This document shows positions 35,348-43,505 of a stretch of DNA of 64,000 bases, piece after piece; the stretch's first letter is position 1, and every line of letters begins with the position of its first letter. A program made the translations under genes and the position numbers. The stretch spans positions 2,728,001-2,792,000 of the forward strand of contig NZ_QBDT01000001.1 in the NCBI RefSeq assembly GCF_004124325.1, in the 5' to 3' direction. Below the pieces are notes generated by a model. That model saw only the letters and a program-made list of their open reading frames with translations. It did no database searches and was not told the DNA's origin. The stretch is from Streptomyces sp. L2 (GTDB lineage Bacteria; Actinomycetota; Actinomycetes; Streptomycetales; Streptomycetaceae).

Positions 35348-36085
35348 GGGTTCCGCGTGCGCGGGGCTTGGGGCGACTGGGGCCAGGTGGACTCCAAGGG
35401 CCGGGGGGCCGGGGGGGCCGGGGCCGGGGGCCGGGGCCGGGGCCGGGGCCAAGGGCCCGGGGCTGGGGGCCAAGGGCCCGGGGTCGAGTGCTACGAGGAG
35501 CAGCCGGCGAAGGCCTCGGCTGCGAAGCGCCGCAGCCCGGAGACCGAAACCGGGCCCGGGGACCCAAGACCGACGCCGGGGGCCAGAAGCCGGGGGCCGC
35601 CAACCGAGGCCGGGGAACCGGCGCCAGTGCTACGACACGAGACAGTTGACGAAGGCCGGGCCCGCCAAGCGCCACAGCCCGGAAGCCGAAACCGGGCCCA
35701 GCGACCCGGGACCGGCGCGGGGCCAGAAGCCGGGGGCCGCCAACCGAGGCCGGGGAACCGGCGCCAGTGCTACGACACGAGACAGTTGACGAAGGCCAGG
35801 CCCGCCAAGCGCCGCAGCCCGGAAGCCGAAACCGGGCCCAGCGACCCGGGACCGACGCCGGGGGCCAGAAGCCGGGGGCCGCCAACCGAGGCCGGGGAAC
35901 CGGGGCGAGTGCTACGGCATGGGGCGGTTGACGCAGGCCGGCGCCGGCCCTCGCGGGGGTGGCCGGTGGGCCGTGGGCGGTTGCTCGTGCGGCGGTGGCC
36001 GTCCAGTGGGGGTGGCCGGGCTGGTGTGGTTCGCGGCGCGTGGGGGTGGGGAACCGATCGTGTGTGGGGGTGCGTCTACGGGGGC
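35348..36085. repeat. Non-coding region with tandem repeat of about 140 bp
   Basis: Three consecutive units start at the motif gtgctac at 35488, 35627 and 35767, and a fourth begins at 35909; periods are 139, 140 and 142 bp. Units share gaaggccnggcccgccaagc, cagcccggaagccgaaaccg and ggccagaagccgggggccgc blocks. The periods are not multiples of three, so open frames across it, on both strands, are not protein repeats. A ggccggg-type simple repeat is at 35398-35480. No gene is supported here. Confidence 0.75.
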
Positions 36086-36655
36086 GTGCAGCGTCAAGGC
36101 TTCATCGGTGACAGCGCCGCGGTCCGGGTTCGCGCGGCGGGGGGTGTCCTCCTCGTCGTCCATCTCGCGTTCGTCGCCTGGCTGATGTTGCGGCCCCTGG
36201 ACGTGCCCTGGGTGACGCCGCCCAACCTGCACCCGCTGGCCGGTATCCGCGCCGACCTGGCGCTGGGCCGGTCCGAGGCGGCCCGGCGGATCGGTGAGGG
36301 GCTGGCGCTGCTCGCCCCGCTGGGCGTGCTGCTGCCGATGGCGCACGGCAGGCTCACCGGGTCCCGTCTGGCCTCCCTGGTCCGTACGACGGCCGCGGGC
36401 GCCCTCGTCTCGGTCGGCATCGCCCTGCTGCAGACCGGTGTGCCCGGCCGGATCGTGGACGTCGACTCGGTGCTGCTGAACACCGTCGGCGTGGCCGCGG
36501 CCCATCTGGTCGTGGTCCCGGTGGGCCGGTCCTGGCTGCTGCGCCGGCGGTGCGCGCGGGACGGCGGTGCCACGAGCGGTCGTACGACCGTCTTCCAGGA
36601 GGAGACGGCTCAGGGTAGGACCCCGACGATTCCCAGGGTCGGGATCGCCCCGTAG
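36086..36655 (+). CDS. VanZ-family membrane protein
   Basis: The 189-residue protein has four hydrophobic helices: VLLVVHLAFVAWLML (about 20-34), GEGLALLAPLGVLLP, LVRTTAAGALVSVGIALLQ and VLLNTVGVAAAHLVVVPV. The VanZ-like Asp-rich loop PGRIVDVDSVLLNTVGV is present, as is LRPLDVPWVTP. VanZ proteins are linked to glycopeptide or envelope stress but the activity is unknown. GTG 36086 is preferred because upstream sequence is the tandem repeat; the last 30 residues are hydrophilic. Confidence 0.8.
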   Translation: MQRQGFIGDSAAVRVRAAGGVLLVVHLAFVAWLMLRPLDVPWVTPPNLHPLAGIRADLALGRSEAARRIGEGLALLAPLGVLLPMAHGRLTGSRLASLVRTTAAGALVSVGIALLQTGVPGRIVDVDSVLLNTVGVAAAHLVVVPVGRSWLLRRRCARDGGATSGRTTVFQEETAQGRTPTIPRVGIAP

Positions 36656-36747
36656 AGCGACGCTTCGCCCCCGTTCGTCTCCGTACCGTGGAACGCGGAT
36701 GAGGCAGCCGGCCGGCCGCCTCGCCGGTACTCACGAAGGAGTCGCGG

Positions 36748-36948
36748 ATGTCCCGCCTCGCCCGCCCCACCCACGGCCGCATGATCGGCGGAGTGTGCGC
36801 AGCGCTGGCTCGGCGCTTCGGCACCTCGGCGACGACGATGCGGGTGATCTTCCTGCTGTCCTGCCTGCTGCCGGGCCCGCAGTTCCTGCTCTACATAGCC
36901 CTGTGGATCCTGCTCCCGGCGGAGGACAAGGCCCGCACGGCCTGGTGA
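36748..36948 (+). CDS. PspC-domain protein
   Basis: This 66-residue protein fits the PspC signature (RPTHGRMIGGVCAALARRFGTSATTMRVIFLLSCLLPGPQFLLYIALWILLP). It has one or two membrane helices and belongs to the phage-shock/envelope stress family. It is preceded by gaaggagtcgcgg, a good Shine-Dalgarno, and is followed by a strong terminator. Confidence 0.92.
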   Translation: MSRLARPTHGRMIGGVCAALARRFGTSATTMRVIFLLSCLLPGPQFLLYIALWILLPAEDKARTAW

Positions 36949-36976
36949 CGCGCCCGCACGCCGGCAGGCGATGCGC

Positions 36977-37025
36977 ACGCCGTTGGGGCGCCTCCGATAC
37001 GAAACCGGGGGCGCCCCAACGGCGT
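36977..37025. terminator. Bidirectional terminator between PspC and secreted protein genes
   Basis: A perfect 16-bp stem, acgccgttggggcgcc at 36977-36992 with its complement at 37010-37025, across a 17-base loop. It lies between converging genes. Confidence 0.88.
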
Positions 37026-37044
37026 CATGGGGGTTCGGGGCGGG

Positions 37045-37395
37045 TCAGCCCACCGGGATCCCGTTCACGGGCAGGCCGTGCGTCGGGAGGCCCTTGACCG
37101 GCAGCCCGCCGAGCATTCCGGCGACCGGCGCGGTCGGGCCCTTGCTGAGCACCTGGTCGGCGGTCGGCTTGGCCGCGGCGACCCCGGCGCTGAGCGCGCC
37201 CTGGCCCTGGCTGAGCGCCTCGGTGGCACCCGGCAGCGCCTGGGAGACGTTCTCGGCCGGCAGCGTCCGGGTGACGGAGTCCAGCGCCTGGGACTGCGGG
37301 ACGGCCGGGGCCGCGTCGGCCGCGCCCGCGCCGACGGCGGCGAAGGCGGCACCGAGGGCGGCGACACCGAGGGTCTTGGCAGCAGACTGCTTCAT
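37045..37395 (-). CDS. Small secreted Ala/Gly/Pro-rich protein
   Basis: The 116-residue protein has a signal peptide (MKQSAAKTLGVAALGAAFAAVGAGAADA-AP). The mature part has LDSVTRTLPAENVSQALPGATEALSQGQGALSAGVAAAKP and a C-terminal run of GLPVKGLPTHGLPVNGIPVG. The GLPV/GLPT repeats are typical of a Streptomyces surface protein family without known function. It diverges from nothing close by; upstream are add's terminator and add. Confidence 0.8.
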   Translation of the reverse strand: MKQSAAKTLGVAALGAAFAAVGAGAADAAPAVPQSQALDSVTRTLPAENVSQALPGATEALSQGQGALSAGVAAAKPTADQVLSKGPTAPVAGMLGGLPVKGLPTHGLPVNGIPVG

Positions 37396-37490
37396 GGTGA
37401 ATGCGTCCTTGAATGCGGAGACGGGTGATCACTGACGATCTGAGCGGTGCCCGACCGTAAACACGGCGGACCTGGCCCCGCAAACACCGA

Positions 37491-37523
37491 AATGCGGACG
37501 ACCCGTGAAAGGCCGTCCGCATT
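37491..37523 (-). terminator. Terminator after adenosine deaminase
   Basis: aatgcggacg (37491-37500) pairs with cgtccgcatt (37514-37523) over a 13-base loop, 22 bp past the add stop on the minus strand. Confidence 0.75.
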
Positions 37524-37545
37524 CCGTGCGCACCGTTCCCCTCGA

Positions 37546-38733
37546 CTACTCCCCTGAACCGGAAGAACCGCTGGTGGAGGCGGTCTCCCTGAACAGCCAT
37601 TCGGATTTCAGCTCGGCATACCCGGGCTTCACCACGTCATTGATCATGGCGAGTCGTTCATCGAAAGGAATGAACGCTGATTTCATCGCATTGACGGAGA
37701 ACCATTGCAGGTCGTCGAGCGTGTATCCGAATGCCTCGACGAGGTGCTCGAATTCCCGGCTCATGCTGGTGTGGGACATCAGCCGGTTGTCCGTGTTGAC
37801 CGTCGCCCGGAAGTGCAGCCGGCGCAGCAGCCCGATGGGGTGCTCGGCGTAGGAGGCCGCGGCCCCGGTCTGCAGGTTGGAGCTGGGGCACAGCTCCAGC
37901 GGGATCCGCTTGTCCCGGACGTACGACGCCAGCCGCCCGAGCCGTACGGAGCCGTCCTCACCGACCTCGATGTCGTCGATGATCCGCACGCCGTGCCCGA
38001 GCCGGTCGGCGCCGCACCACTGCAGGGCCTGCCAGATGGAGGGCAGCCCGAAGGCCTCCCCGGCGTGGATGGTGAAGTGGTTGTTCTCCCGCTTCAGGTA
38101 CTCGAACGCGTCCAGGTGCCGGGTGGGCGGGTGGCCGGCCTCGGCGCCGGCGATGTCGAAGCCGACGACGCCGGAGTCCCGGTAGCGGTTGGCGAGTTCG
38201 GCGATCTCCAGGGACCGGGCGGCGTGCCGCATCGCGGTGAGCAGGGCGCCGACCCTGATCCGGCGGCCGTTCTCGCGGGCCAGCCGCTCGCCCTGCCGGA
38301 ACCCCTCGTTGACCGCCTCGACGACCTCTTCGAGGCTCAAGGCCCCGTCCAGGTGCTGCTCGGGGGCGTACCGCACCTCGGCGTACACGACGCCGTCCTC
38401 GGCGAGGTCCTCGGCGCACTCGCGGGCGACCCGGACCAGCGCGTCCCGGTTCTGCATCACGCCGACGGTGTGCGAGAACGTCTCCAGGTACCGCTCCAGC
38501 GAGCCGGAGTCTGCGGCCTCCCGGAACCAGAGGCCCAGCTTGTCCGGGTCGGTGTCCGGGAGCTGGGTGTAGCCGGCCTCGTGGGCGAGTTCGACGACGG
38601 TTCCGGGGCGGAGACCGCCGTCGAGATGATCGTGCAGCAGAACCTTGGGAGCGCGGCGGATCTGGTCCTCGGTCGGGATGTTCCTCGGAGCGTTCCCCGG
38701 GCTGGTCCCCGTCGGTGCAGTCTGGCTCGTCAT
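37546..38733 (-). CDS. add: Adenosine deaminase
   Basis: The 395-residue enzyme deaminates (deoxy)adenosine to (deoxy)inosine, feeding PunA. Zinc and catalytic motifs are visible: [14 protein letters not shown] (HxH), [10 protein letters not shown] (His and Glu), DRLGHGVRI, and [19 protein letters not shown] (Asp). The C-terminus has a Ser/Gly-rich tail. A -10 TAAAGT six bases before ATG 38733 indicates a leaderless mRNA, and the CTACGCGCGTAG box is just upstream. Confidence 0.95.
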   Translation of the reverse strand: MTSQTAPTGTSPGNAPRNIPTEDQIRRAPKVLLHDHLDGGLRPGTVVELAHEAGYTQLPDTDPDKLGLWFREAADSGSLERYLETFSHTVGVMQNRDALVRVARECAEDLAEDGVVYAEVRYAPEQHLDGALSLEEVVEAVNEGFRQGERLARENGRRIRVGALLTAMRHAARSLEIAELANRYRDSGVVGFDIAGAEAGHPPTRHLDAFEYLKRENNHFTIHAGEAFGLPSIWQALQWCGADRLGHGVRIIDDIEVGEDGSVRLGRLASYVRDKRIPLELCPSSNLQTGAAASYAEHPIGLLRRLHFRATVNTDNRLMSHTSMSREFEHLVEAFGYTLDDLQWFSVNAMKSAFIPFDERLAMINDVVKPGYAELKSEWLFRETASTSGSSGSGE

Positions 38734-38739
38734 CTCCGC

Positions 38740-38761
38740 ACTTTAACGCCTACGCGCGTAG
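38740..38761 (-). promoter_or_regulatory. add promoter with nucleoside-regulon palindrome
   Basis: CTACGCGCGTAG occupies 38750-38761. Four bases downstream, on the minus strand, is the -10 TAAAGT (38745-38740), then six bases to ATG 38733. This is the same box and the same -10-to-start spacing as punA and deoC. Confidence 0.75.
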
Positions 38762-38894
38762 AGAGCGCCTTGTCGGCGCGATGTCCCGTGATGTCGCGGC
38801 CTGTGCCGCTCGACGCGCCCCGGATTTCCGCCGATACCCAACAGTGACCGCCGGGACAGGTTTGGACCACGGCGCCTTCTGACACTGTTCTGGC

Positions 38895-39656
38895 ATGGGA
38901 GAGCGAACGACGCCGGCCCGAACGGCCAGGCTCGGCAAGGCAGTCGGAGCACAACCGGCGACCGCGTGCGGGGCGGTCCTGCTGCTCCCCGGCGGTGAGG
39001 AGGCCTCCGTCCGGCGGCCGTCCGCCGTCCGGGCGACGGCCCACATCCGCTCCCTCGGCCGCCGGCTCGCCCGCGCCGGGCGGCCGGAGGGGCTCGCCGT
39101 CCACCCCGTCCACTACCGCTACCGGGGCTGGAACGGCACCGACGCGCACCCCGCCGCCGACGCGGCCTGGGCCGTCGACGAGCTCGTACGACGCTACGGC
39201 GACGTTCCCGTGTGCCTGGTCGGACTCGACATGGGCGGCCGCGCGGCCCTCCGCTCGGCCGGGCACGAGGCCGTCAACTCGGTGGTGGCCATCGCGCCCT
39301 GGCTGCCCGAGGACGATGTGGCCGCGCCGGCCGAGCCGGTGAAGCAGCTGGTGGGGCGGCGGGTGCTGATCGTGCACGGCACGAACGACGAACGGACCGA
39401 CCCCGAGCTGTCGTTCCGGCTGGCGGCGCGGGCGAAGAAGGCGAACCGGGACGTGTGCCGGTTCGAGGTCCACTCGGACGGGCACGGGTTGCGGCAGCAC
39501 CGGGAGGAAGTGCGGTGCCTGGCGGTGGACTTCGTGCTGGGGGCGTTGTTCGGGTGCCGGGTGTCTCGGCCGGTCGAGGACGCGCTTGCGGCTCCGCCTC
39601 CTATTGGGCTTCGGATGCCGTTGGCTTCTGGGTTCGGGAAGTCGGTGCGGCGGTAG
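38895..39656 (+). CDS. Alpha/beta-hydrolase fold protein with Asp at the nucleophile position
   Basis: These 253 residues follow the alpha/beta hydrolase order: GAVLLLPGGEEA (oxyanion strand), an elbow VCLVGLDMGGRAAL, an acid strand RVLIVHGTNDERTDP, and the final His in VHSDGHGLRQH. The elbow is GxDxG rather than GxSxG, so the nucleophile would be Asp, as in epoxide hydrolases and dehalogenases, or the protein is not an esterase at all. The substrate is unknown. It is divergent from add. Confidence 0.78.
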   Translation: MGERTTPARTARLGKAVGAQPATACGAVLLLPGGEEASVRRPSAVRATAHIRSLGRRLARAGRPEGLAVHPVHYRYRGWNGTDAHPAADAAWAVDELVRRYGDVPVCLVGLDMGGRAALRSAGHEAVNSVVAIAPWLPEDDVAAPAEPVKQLVGRRVLIVHGTNDERTDPELSFRLAARAKKANRDVCRFEVHSDGHGLRQHREEVRCLAVDFVLGALFGCRVSRPVEDALAAPPPIGLRMPLASGFGKSVRR

Positions 39657-39704
39657 CGCCGTTGCCCGGTCGGTTGTTCGGCGGGTGCGGGTTGTCGTCG
39701 CTTC

Positions 39705-39729
39705 TCGCGCAGTTCCCCGCGCCCCTTAG
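39705..39729. repeat. Dispersed intergenic repeat, family 1, half copy
   Basis: tcgcgcagttccccgcgccc followed by cttag lies between the hydrolase gene and the convergent LysR gene; its end contains the LysR stop codon. It is the same sequence as positions 1-20 and one arm of the hairpin at 52443. Confidence 0.7.
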
Positions 39730-40679
39730 GTGGGTAGTAGTTGGCCTCTCTTTGAGAGGAGGAACTTCTTGAAGGCGGCTACGGGTGGGGTGTCGGGGCG
39801 GTCGGCGAGCCAGGCTACGCCGATTTCTCGGGCTGCCTTGGGGGCGGTGACCGTGAGTTCCACGACGCCGGGTCTGGGGACCGTGGGGGGTGGGAGGAGG
39901 GCGACGCCGAGGCCGGCCGCCACCAGGCCGCGGAGCGTCTCCGCCTCCTCGCCCTCGAAGGCGACCCGGGGGCGGAAGCCGGCCTGGCTGCAGAGGTCGT
40001 CGGTGATGCGGCGCAGGCCGTAGCCGGGTTCCAGGGTGACGAAGGTTTCGTCGGCGGCCTCGGCGAGGCGGATGCGTCTCCGGGCGGCCAGGGAGTGGTC
40101 CGCGGGGACGACCAGGCGGAGTTTCTGTTCGTCCAGCCGGCGGGCGACGAGGTCGGGGGCGTCAGGGACCGGGGAGGTCAGGCAGAGGTCGAGTTCACCG
40201 GCGCGGAGGCGTTCCAGCATGGCCTCGCCGTAGTTCTGGACGAGGCTGAAGCGGATACGGGGGTGGTCGGCGCGGAAGGCGTGCAGGAGGCCGGGTACGG
40301 TCTCGGCGCCCATGGTGTGCAGGAAGCCGAAGGCGACCTTGCCGGTGGCCGGGTCGGCGTCGGCGCGGACCTCCTCGGCGGCCCGCTCGATCTCGGCGAG
40401 GGCCCGCTCGACCGATACCAGGAAGGTGCGGCCTGCGGGGGTGAGGGAGACGGTACGGCCGTGCCGGGCGAACAGGTCGACGCCGAGGTCCTGTTCCAGG
40501 CGGGCCATCGCGCGGGACAGGGTCGACTGGGGGACGTTCAGGTCCCGGGCGGCGCGGGTGACGTGTTCGGTGCGGGCGACCCCGGCGAAGTGGGCGAGGC
40601 GTGGCGCGAGCAACAGCGCCATGTCTTCTGTGTCACCGGACGGTGACAGGCGGGGCTGTGACCTCTGCTGATGCTGCAT
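39726..40679 (-). CDS. LysR-family transcriptional regulator
   Basis: The 317-residue protein has the LysR helix-turn-helix (LAHFAGVARTEHVTRAARDLNVPQSTLSRAMARLEQDLGVDLFARHGRTVSLTPAGRTFL) and an effector domain (from about residue 100; VAFGFLHTMGAETVPGLL). It is divergent from the MFS gene at 40742 and likely controls it. ATG 40679 follows a -10 CATAAT by seven bases (40692-40687), suggesting a leaderless mRNA. The inverted repeat TGCATGG-N17-CCATGCA (40675-40705) spans the start and -10. Confidence 0.88.
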   Translation of the reverse strand: MQHQQRSQPRLSPSGDTEDMALLLAPRLAHFAGVARTEHVTRAARDLNVPQSTLSRAMARLEQDLGVDLFARHGRTVSLTPAGRTFLVSVERALAEIERAAEEVRADADPATGKVAFGFLHTMGAETVPGLLHAFRADHPRIRFSLVQNYGEAMLERLRAGELDLCLTSPVPDAPDLVARRLDEQKLRLVVPADHSLAARRRIRLAEAADETFVTLEPGYGLRRITDDLCSQAGFRPRVAFEGEEAETLRGLVAAGLGVALLPPPTVPRPGVVELTVTAPKAAREIGVAWLADRPDTPPVAAFKKFLLSKRGQLLPT

Positions 40680-40735
40680 GGGAACGATTATGACGATTCC
40701 ATGCATTGGACGGATGAGCGGGCCGTCCGTAGCTT
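40675..40735. promoter_or_regulatory. Divergent LysR/MFS promoter region
   Basis: TGCATGG (40675-40681) and CCATGCA (40699-40705) form an inverted repeat over the LysR -10 and start. For the MFS gene, TTGGAC (40706-40711), an 18-base spacer, and TAGCTT (40730-40735) form a promoter with six bases to ATG 40742. Confidence 0.65.
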
Positions 40736-40741
40736 CGAGGC

Positions 40742-42046
40742 ATGTCTCCCGCCAGTACCGGGGCGCTCACCCGCGTGAGCGCCGTACCGTCCGCCTCCGT
40801 CCCCGACTCCGACCCCGCCGCGACCGTCGACGCGCGCATGTTCCCCGGCGGTCCCGGCTACCGCCGGATGAGCTTCGCCCTCTTCCTCGCCGGTGTCGCG
40901 ACGTTCGCGCTGCTGTACTCCACCCAGGCCCTGCTGCCGCTGATCTCCGGTGAGTTCGGGGTCGCGGCGGGCGAGGCGAGCTGGACGGTGGCGGCGGCGA
41001 CCGGCGGTCTGGCCCTGTTCGTGCTGCCGATGAGCGCCCTGTCCGAGCGGTTCGGCCGGCGTACGGTCATGACGGGGTCGCTCGCCGTCGCGGTGGCCGT
41101 GGGACTGGTGGTGCCGTTCGCGCCGTCGATCGGGGCGCTGGTGGCGCTGCGGGCGGTGCAGGGCGCGGCGCTCGCCGGGCTGCCGGCGTCGGCGACGGCG
41201 TACCTGGCGGAGGAGGTCCGGCCGAAGGCGCTGGTCACGGCGATCGGGCTGTTCGTCGCGGGCAACAGCGTGGGCGGGATGAGCGGCCGGGTCATCACCG
41301 GCTGGGTCGCGCAGGCGTGGGGCTGGCGGGTCGCCGTCGGTGTCGTGGGTGTGATCGCGGTGGGGTGCGCGGTGGCGTTCCGGCTGCTGCTGCCGGCGCC
41401 GCGGCACTTCACGGCCGGTTCGCTGCGGCCGCGGGTGCTGGCCGGTACCGTCCGCGGCCATCTGACCGACCCACTGCTGCGCCGGCTGTACGTGATCGGC
41501 GCGCTGTTCATGGTGGTGTTCGGCGGCGTCTACACGGTGATCGGCTACCGCCTGACGGGGGCGCCGTTCGGTCTCCCCCAGGGCATCGTCGGCTCGGTCT
41601 TCCTGGTCTACCTGGTGGGGACGGTGTCCGCGTCGACCGCCGGGCGCCTGGTGGGCCGGCTCGGACGCCGGGGCGCGCTGTACCTGGCGGCCGGAACGAC
41701 GGCGGCGGGGCTGCTGCTGTCCCTGGCCGGCTCACTGCCGCTGGTACTGCTGGGTCTGGTGCTGATCACGGCGGGGTTCTTCGCGGGGCACGCGGTGGCG
41801 TCGTCGGCGGTGAGCAAGACGGCCACGCACGGCCGCGCCCAGGCCGCCGCGCTGTACCAGTCGACGTACTACATCGGTTCCAGCGCGGGCAGCACGGTGG
41901 GCGCGATGGCGTTCCACGCGGGCGGCTGGGGCGGCACGGTCGGGGTCGGTGGCCTGGCGGTGCTGGGCGTCGTGGCGATCACGGTCCTCGGCTCCCGGGC
42001 GGCCCGGGTGGCGGCGACGGGCGCGGAGCCGACGGCACTGCGCTGA
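40742..42046 (+). CDS. MFS transporter
   Basis: This 434-residue, 12-helix transporter has motif A-like ALSERFGRRTVMTG between helices 2 and 3, and a C-terminal half with LVGRLGRRGALYLAAG. It resembles the YnfM/AraJ-type efflux group, often under a divergent LysR regulator as here. The substrate is not predictable. It is probably leaderless. Confidence 0.9.
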   Translation: MSPASTGALTRVSAVPSASVPDSDPAATVDARMFPGGPGYRRMSFALFLAGVATFALLYSTQALLPLISGEFGVAAGEASWTVAAATGGLALFVLPMSALSERFGRRTVMTGSLAVAVAVGLVVPFAPSIGALVALRAVQGAALAGLPASATAYLAEEVRPKALVTAIGLFVAGNSVGGMSGRVITGWVAQAWGWRVAVGVVGVIAVGCAVAFRLLLPAPRHFTAGSLRPRVLAGTVRGHLTDPLLRRLYVIGALFMVVFGGVYTVIGYRLTGAPFGLPQGIVGSVFLVYLVGTVSASTAGRLVGRLGRRGALYLAAGTTAAGLLLSLAGSLPLVLLGLVLITAGFFAGHAVASSAVSKTATHGRAQAAALYQSTYYIGSSAGSTVGAMAFHAGGWGGTVGVGGLAVLGVVAITVLGSRAARVAATGAEPTALR

Positions 42047-42160
42047 CCTGCTGTTTCTCCGTTCCGCAGGCCGAATGTCAGTGGGGCGCGGTAGCGTCCG
42101 TCTTGTCATTGAACGAGCGCACCGGCGCTGCGGGACGGCCACAGGGGCGGGTGGACGACG

Positions 42161-43147
42161 ATGGGCAACGGCACGGCGACGGCGGACCTGGACGTCGCAC
42201 TGGAGAAGCACCGGACCGAGCTGACCGGGTACTGCTACCGGATGCTCGGCTCGTCCTTCGAGGCCGAGGACGCGGTGCAGGACACCCTGGTGCGGGCCTG
42301 GCGGAGCTACGAGAAGTTCGAGGGCCGCTCGTCGCTGCGATCGTGGCTGTACCGGATCGCGACGAACGTGTGCCTGGACATGTTGTCGGCCGGGAGCAAG
42401 CGGGCCCGGCCGATGGACCTGACGGAGTCGACGCCGCTCGCGCAGGCGGCCCTGGCGCCGCGCCCGGACCACACGTGGCTGGAGCCGGTGCCGGACGCGC
42501 GCGTGCTGCCGACGACCGGTGATCCGGCGGAGGCCGCCGTCGCCAAGGAGTCGGTGCGGCTGGCGTTCATGGCGGCCCTCCAGCAACTGCCGCCCAAGCA
42601 GCGGGCGGTGCTGATCCTGCGCGAGGTGCTGGCCTGGAAGGCGAGCGAGGTGGCCGAGCTGCTGGGGACGACGGTCGCGTCGGTCAACAGCGCGTTGCAG
42701 CGGGCGCGGGCGACGCTCGCCGAGCGCGGGGACGCCGGGCCGGCCGGGGCGGTGTCCGATCCGCTGGACGAGGAGCAGCAAAGGCTCCTGGAGCGCTATG
42801 TGAAGGCGTTCGAGGGCTACGACATGTCGGCGCTGACGGAGCTGCTGCACGAGGACGCGGTGATGACGATGCCGCCGTTCGACCTGTGGCTGCGCGGTCC
42901 GGCGGACATCACCGGTTTCATGACGACGCTGGGTGCCTCCTGCGCGGGTTCCCGGCTGCTGCCGGTCACGGCGAACGGGCTGCCGGGCTTCGCCCACTAC
43001 AAGCCGGACGAGGAGGCGGGCGGCTTCACTCCGTGGGCGGTGCAGGTGCTGGAGCTGTCAGAGGGCCGTATCACCGGTTTCCACTGCTTCCTCGACTGCG
43101 AGCGCTGGTTCCCCCTCTTCGGCCTGCCCCTCCACCTGGAGGCGTAG
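42161..43147 (+). CDS. ECF sigma factor with C-terminal SnoaL-like domain
   Basis: In these 328 residues, sigma region 2 is at about 15-85 (LTGYCYRMLGSSFEAEDAVQDTLVRAWRSYEKFEGRSSLRSWLYRIATNVCLDML), region 4 at about 130-185 (QQLPPKQRAVLILREVLAWKASEVAELLGTTVASVNSALQRARATL), and a SnoaL/NTF2-like domain at about 205-325. This C-terminal fusion type is known to regulate sigma activity in place of an anti-sigma factor. Its last 90 bp overlap the STAS-domain gene on the other strand. Confidence 0.9.
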   Translation: MGNGTATADLDVALEKHRTELTGYCYRMLGSSFEAEDAVQDTLVRAWRSYEKFEGRSSLRSWLYRIATNVCLDMLSAGSKRARPMDLTESTPLAQAALAPRPDHTWLEPVPDARVLPTTGDPAEAAVAKESVRLAFMAALQQLPPKQRAVLILREVLAWKASEVAELLGTTVASVNSALQRARATLAERGDAGPAGAVSDPLDEEQQRLLERYVKAFEGYDMSALTELLHEDAVMTMPPFDLWLRGPADITGFMTTLGASCAGSRLLPVTANGLPGFAHYKPDEEAGGFTPWAVQVLELSEGRITGFHCFLDCERWFPLFGLPLHLEA

Positions 43148-43444
43148 CCCGACGAGGTCCAGCAGGGAGAGTAGGCCGGGGGCGGGTGCGCGCAGCCTGA
43201 TCCGCCCGCCGCCGCGCCGGGCGGCCAGCTGCAGCCGGGCCAGCACCTCGACGGCCCCCAGCCCCGGCGCCCTGACCGCCCCGACGTCGCACACCACGAC
43301 ACCGCCGCCCGCCACCAGCTCCCCCACGGCGGCACACCAGCCCGCCACCTCGTCCCGCGCGAGCGGACCGGGGCCGGGCAGCACGAGCACGGGCGGTGTC
43401 CTGGCATCCACGTCCGGTAGACCGCCGTGAGGGGCGGAACTCAT
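43058..43444 (-). CDS. STAS-domain protein (anti-sigma antagonist-like)
   Basis: From ATG 43444 the protein has 128 residues: PPVLVLPGPGPLARDEVAGWCAAVGELVAGGGVVVCDVGAVRAPGLGAVEVLARLQLAARRGGGRIRLRAPAPGLLSLLDLVGL, a STAS pattern. The phosphorylatable Ser expected in the DxSxL loop is Pro here (VRAPGLGAVE), so any role is probably phosphorylation-independent. It overlaps the 3' end of the ECF sigma gene by 90 bp, tail to tail. A longer start is possible upstream. Confidence 0.75.
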   Translation of the reverse strand: MSSAPHGGLPDVDARTPPVLVLPGPGPLARDEVAGWCAAVGELVAGGGVVVCDVGAVRAPGLGAVEVLARLQLAARRGGGRIRLRAPAPGLLSLLDLVGLRLQVEGQAEEGEPALAVEEAVETGDTAL

Positions 43445-43505
43445 CGGCCGGGGTCCGGCGAGGATCACATTGACCTGGCGGGGCCGCGCCCCGGAGGGTT
43501 GGGGC

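Noticed and set aside
35334..35885. 183-codon minus-strand frame through the tandem repeat
   Set aside because: Pro/Arg/Ala low-complexity sequence created by the DNA repeat; no start signal or family similarity.
35357..36085. Reading the tandem repeat as the N-terminus of the VanZ protein
   Set aside because: Repeat periods are not multiples of three, so the translated repeats shift frame; VanZ similarity begins only after GTG 36086.
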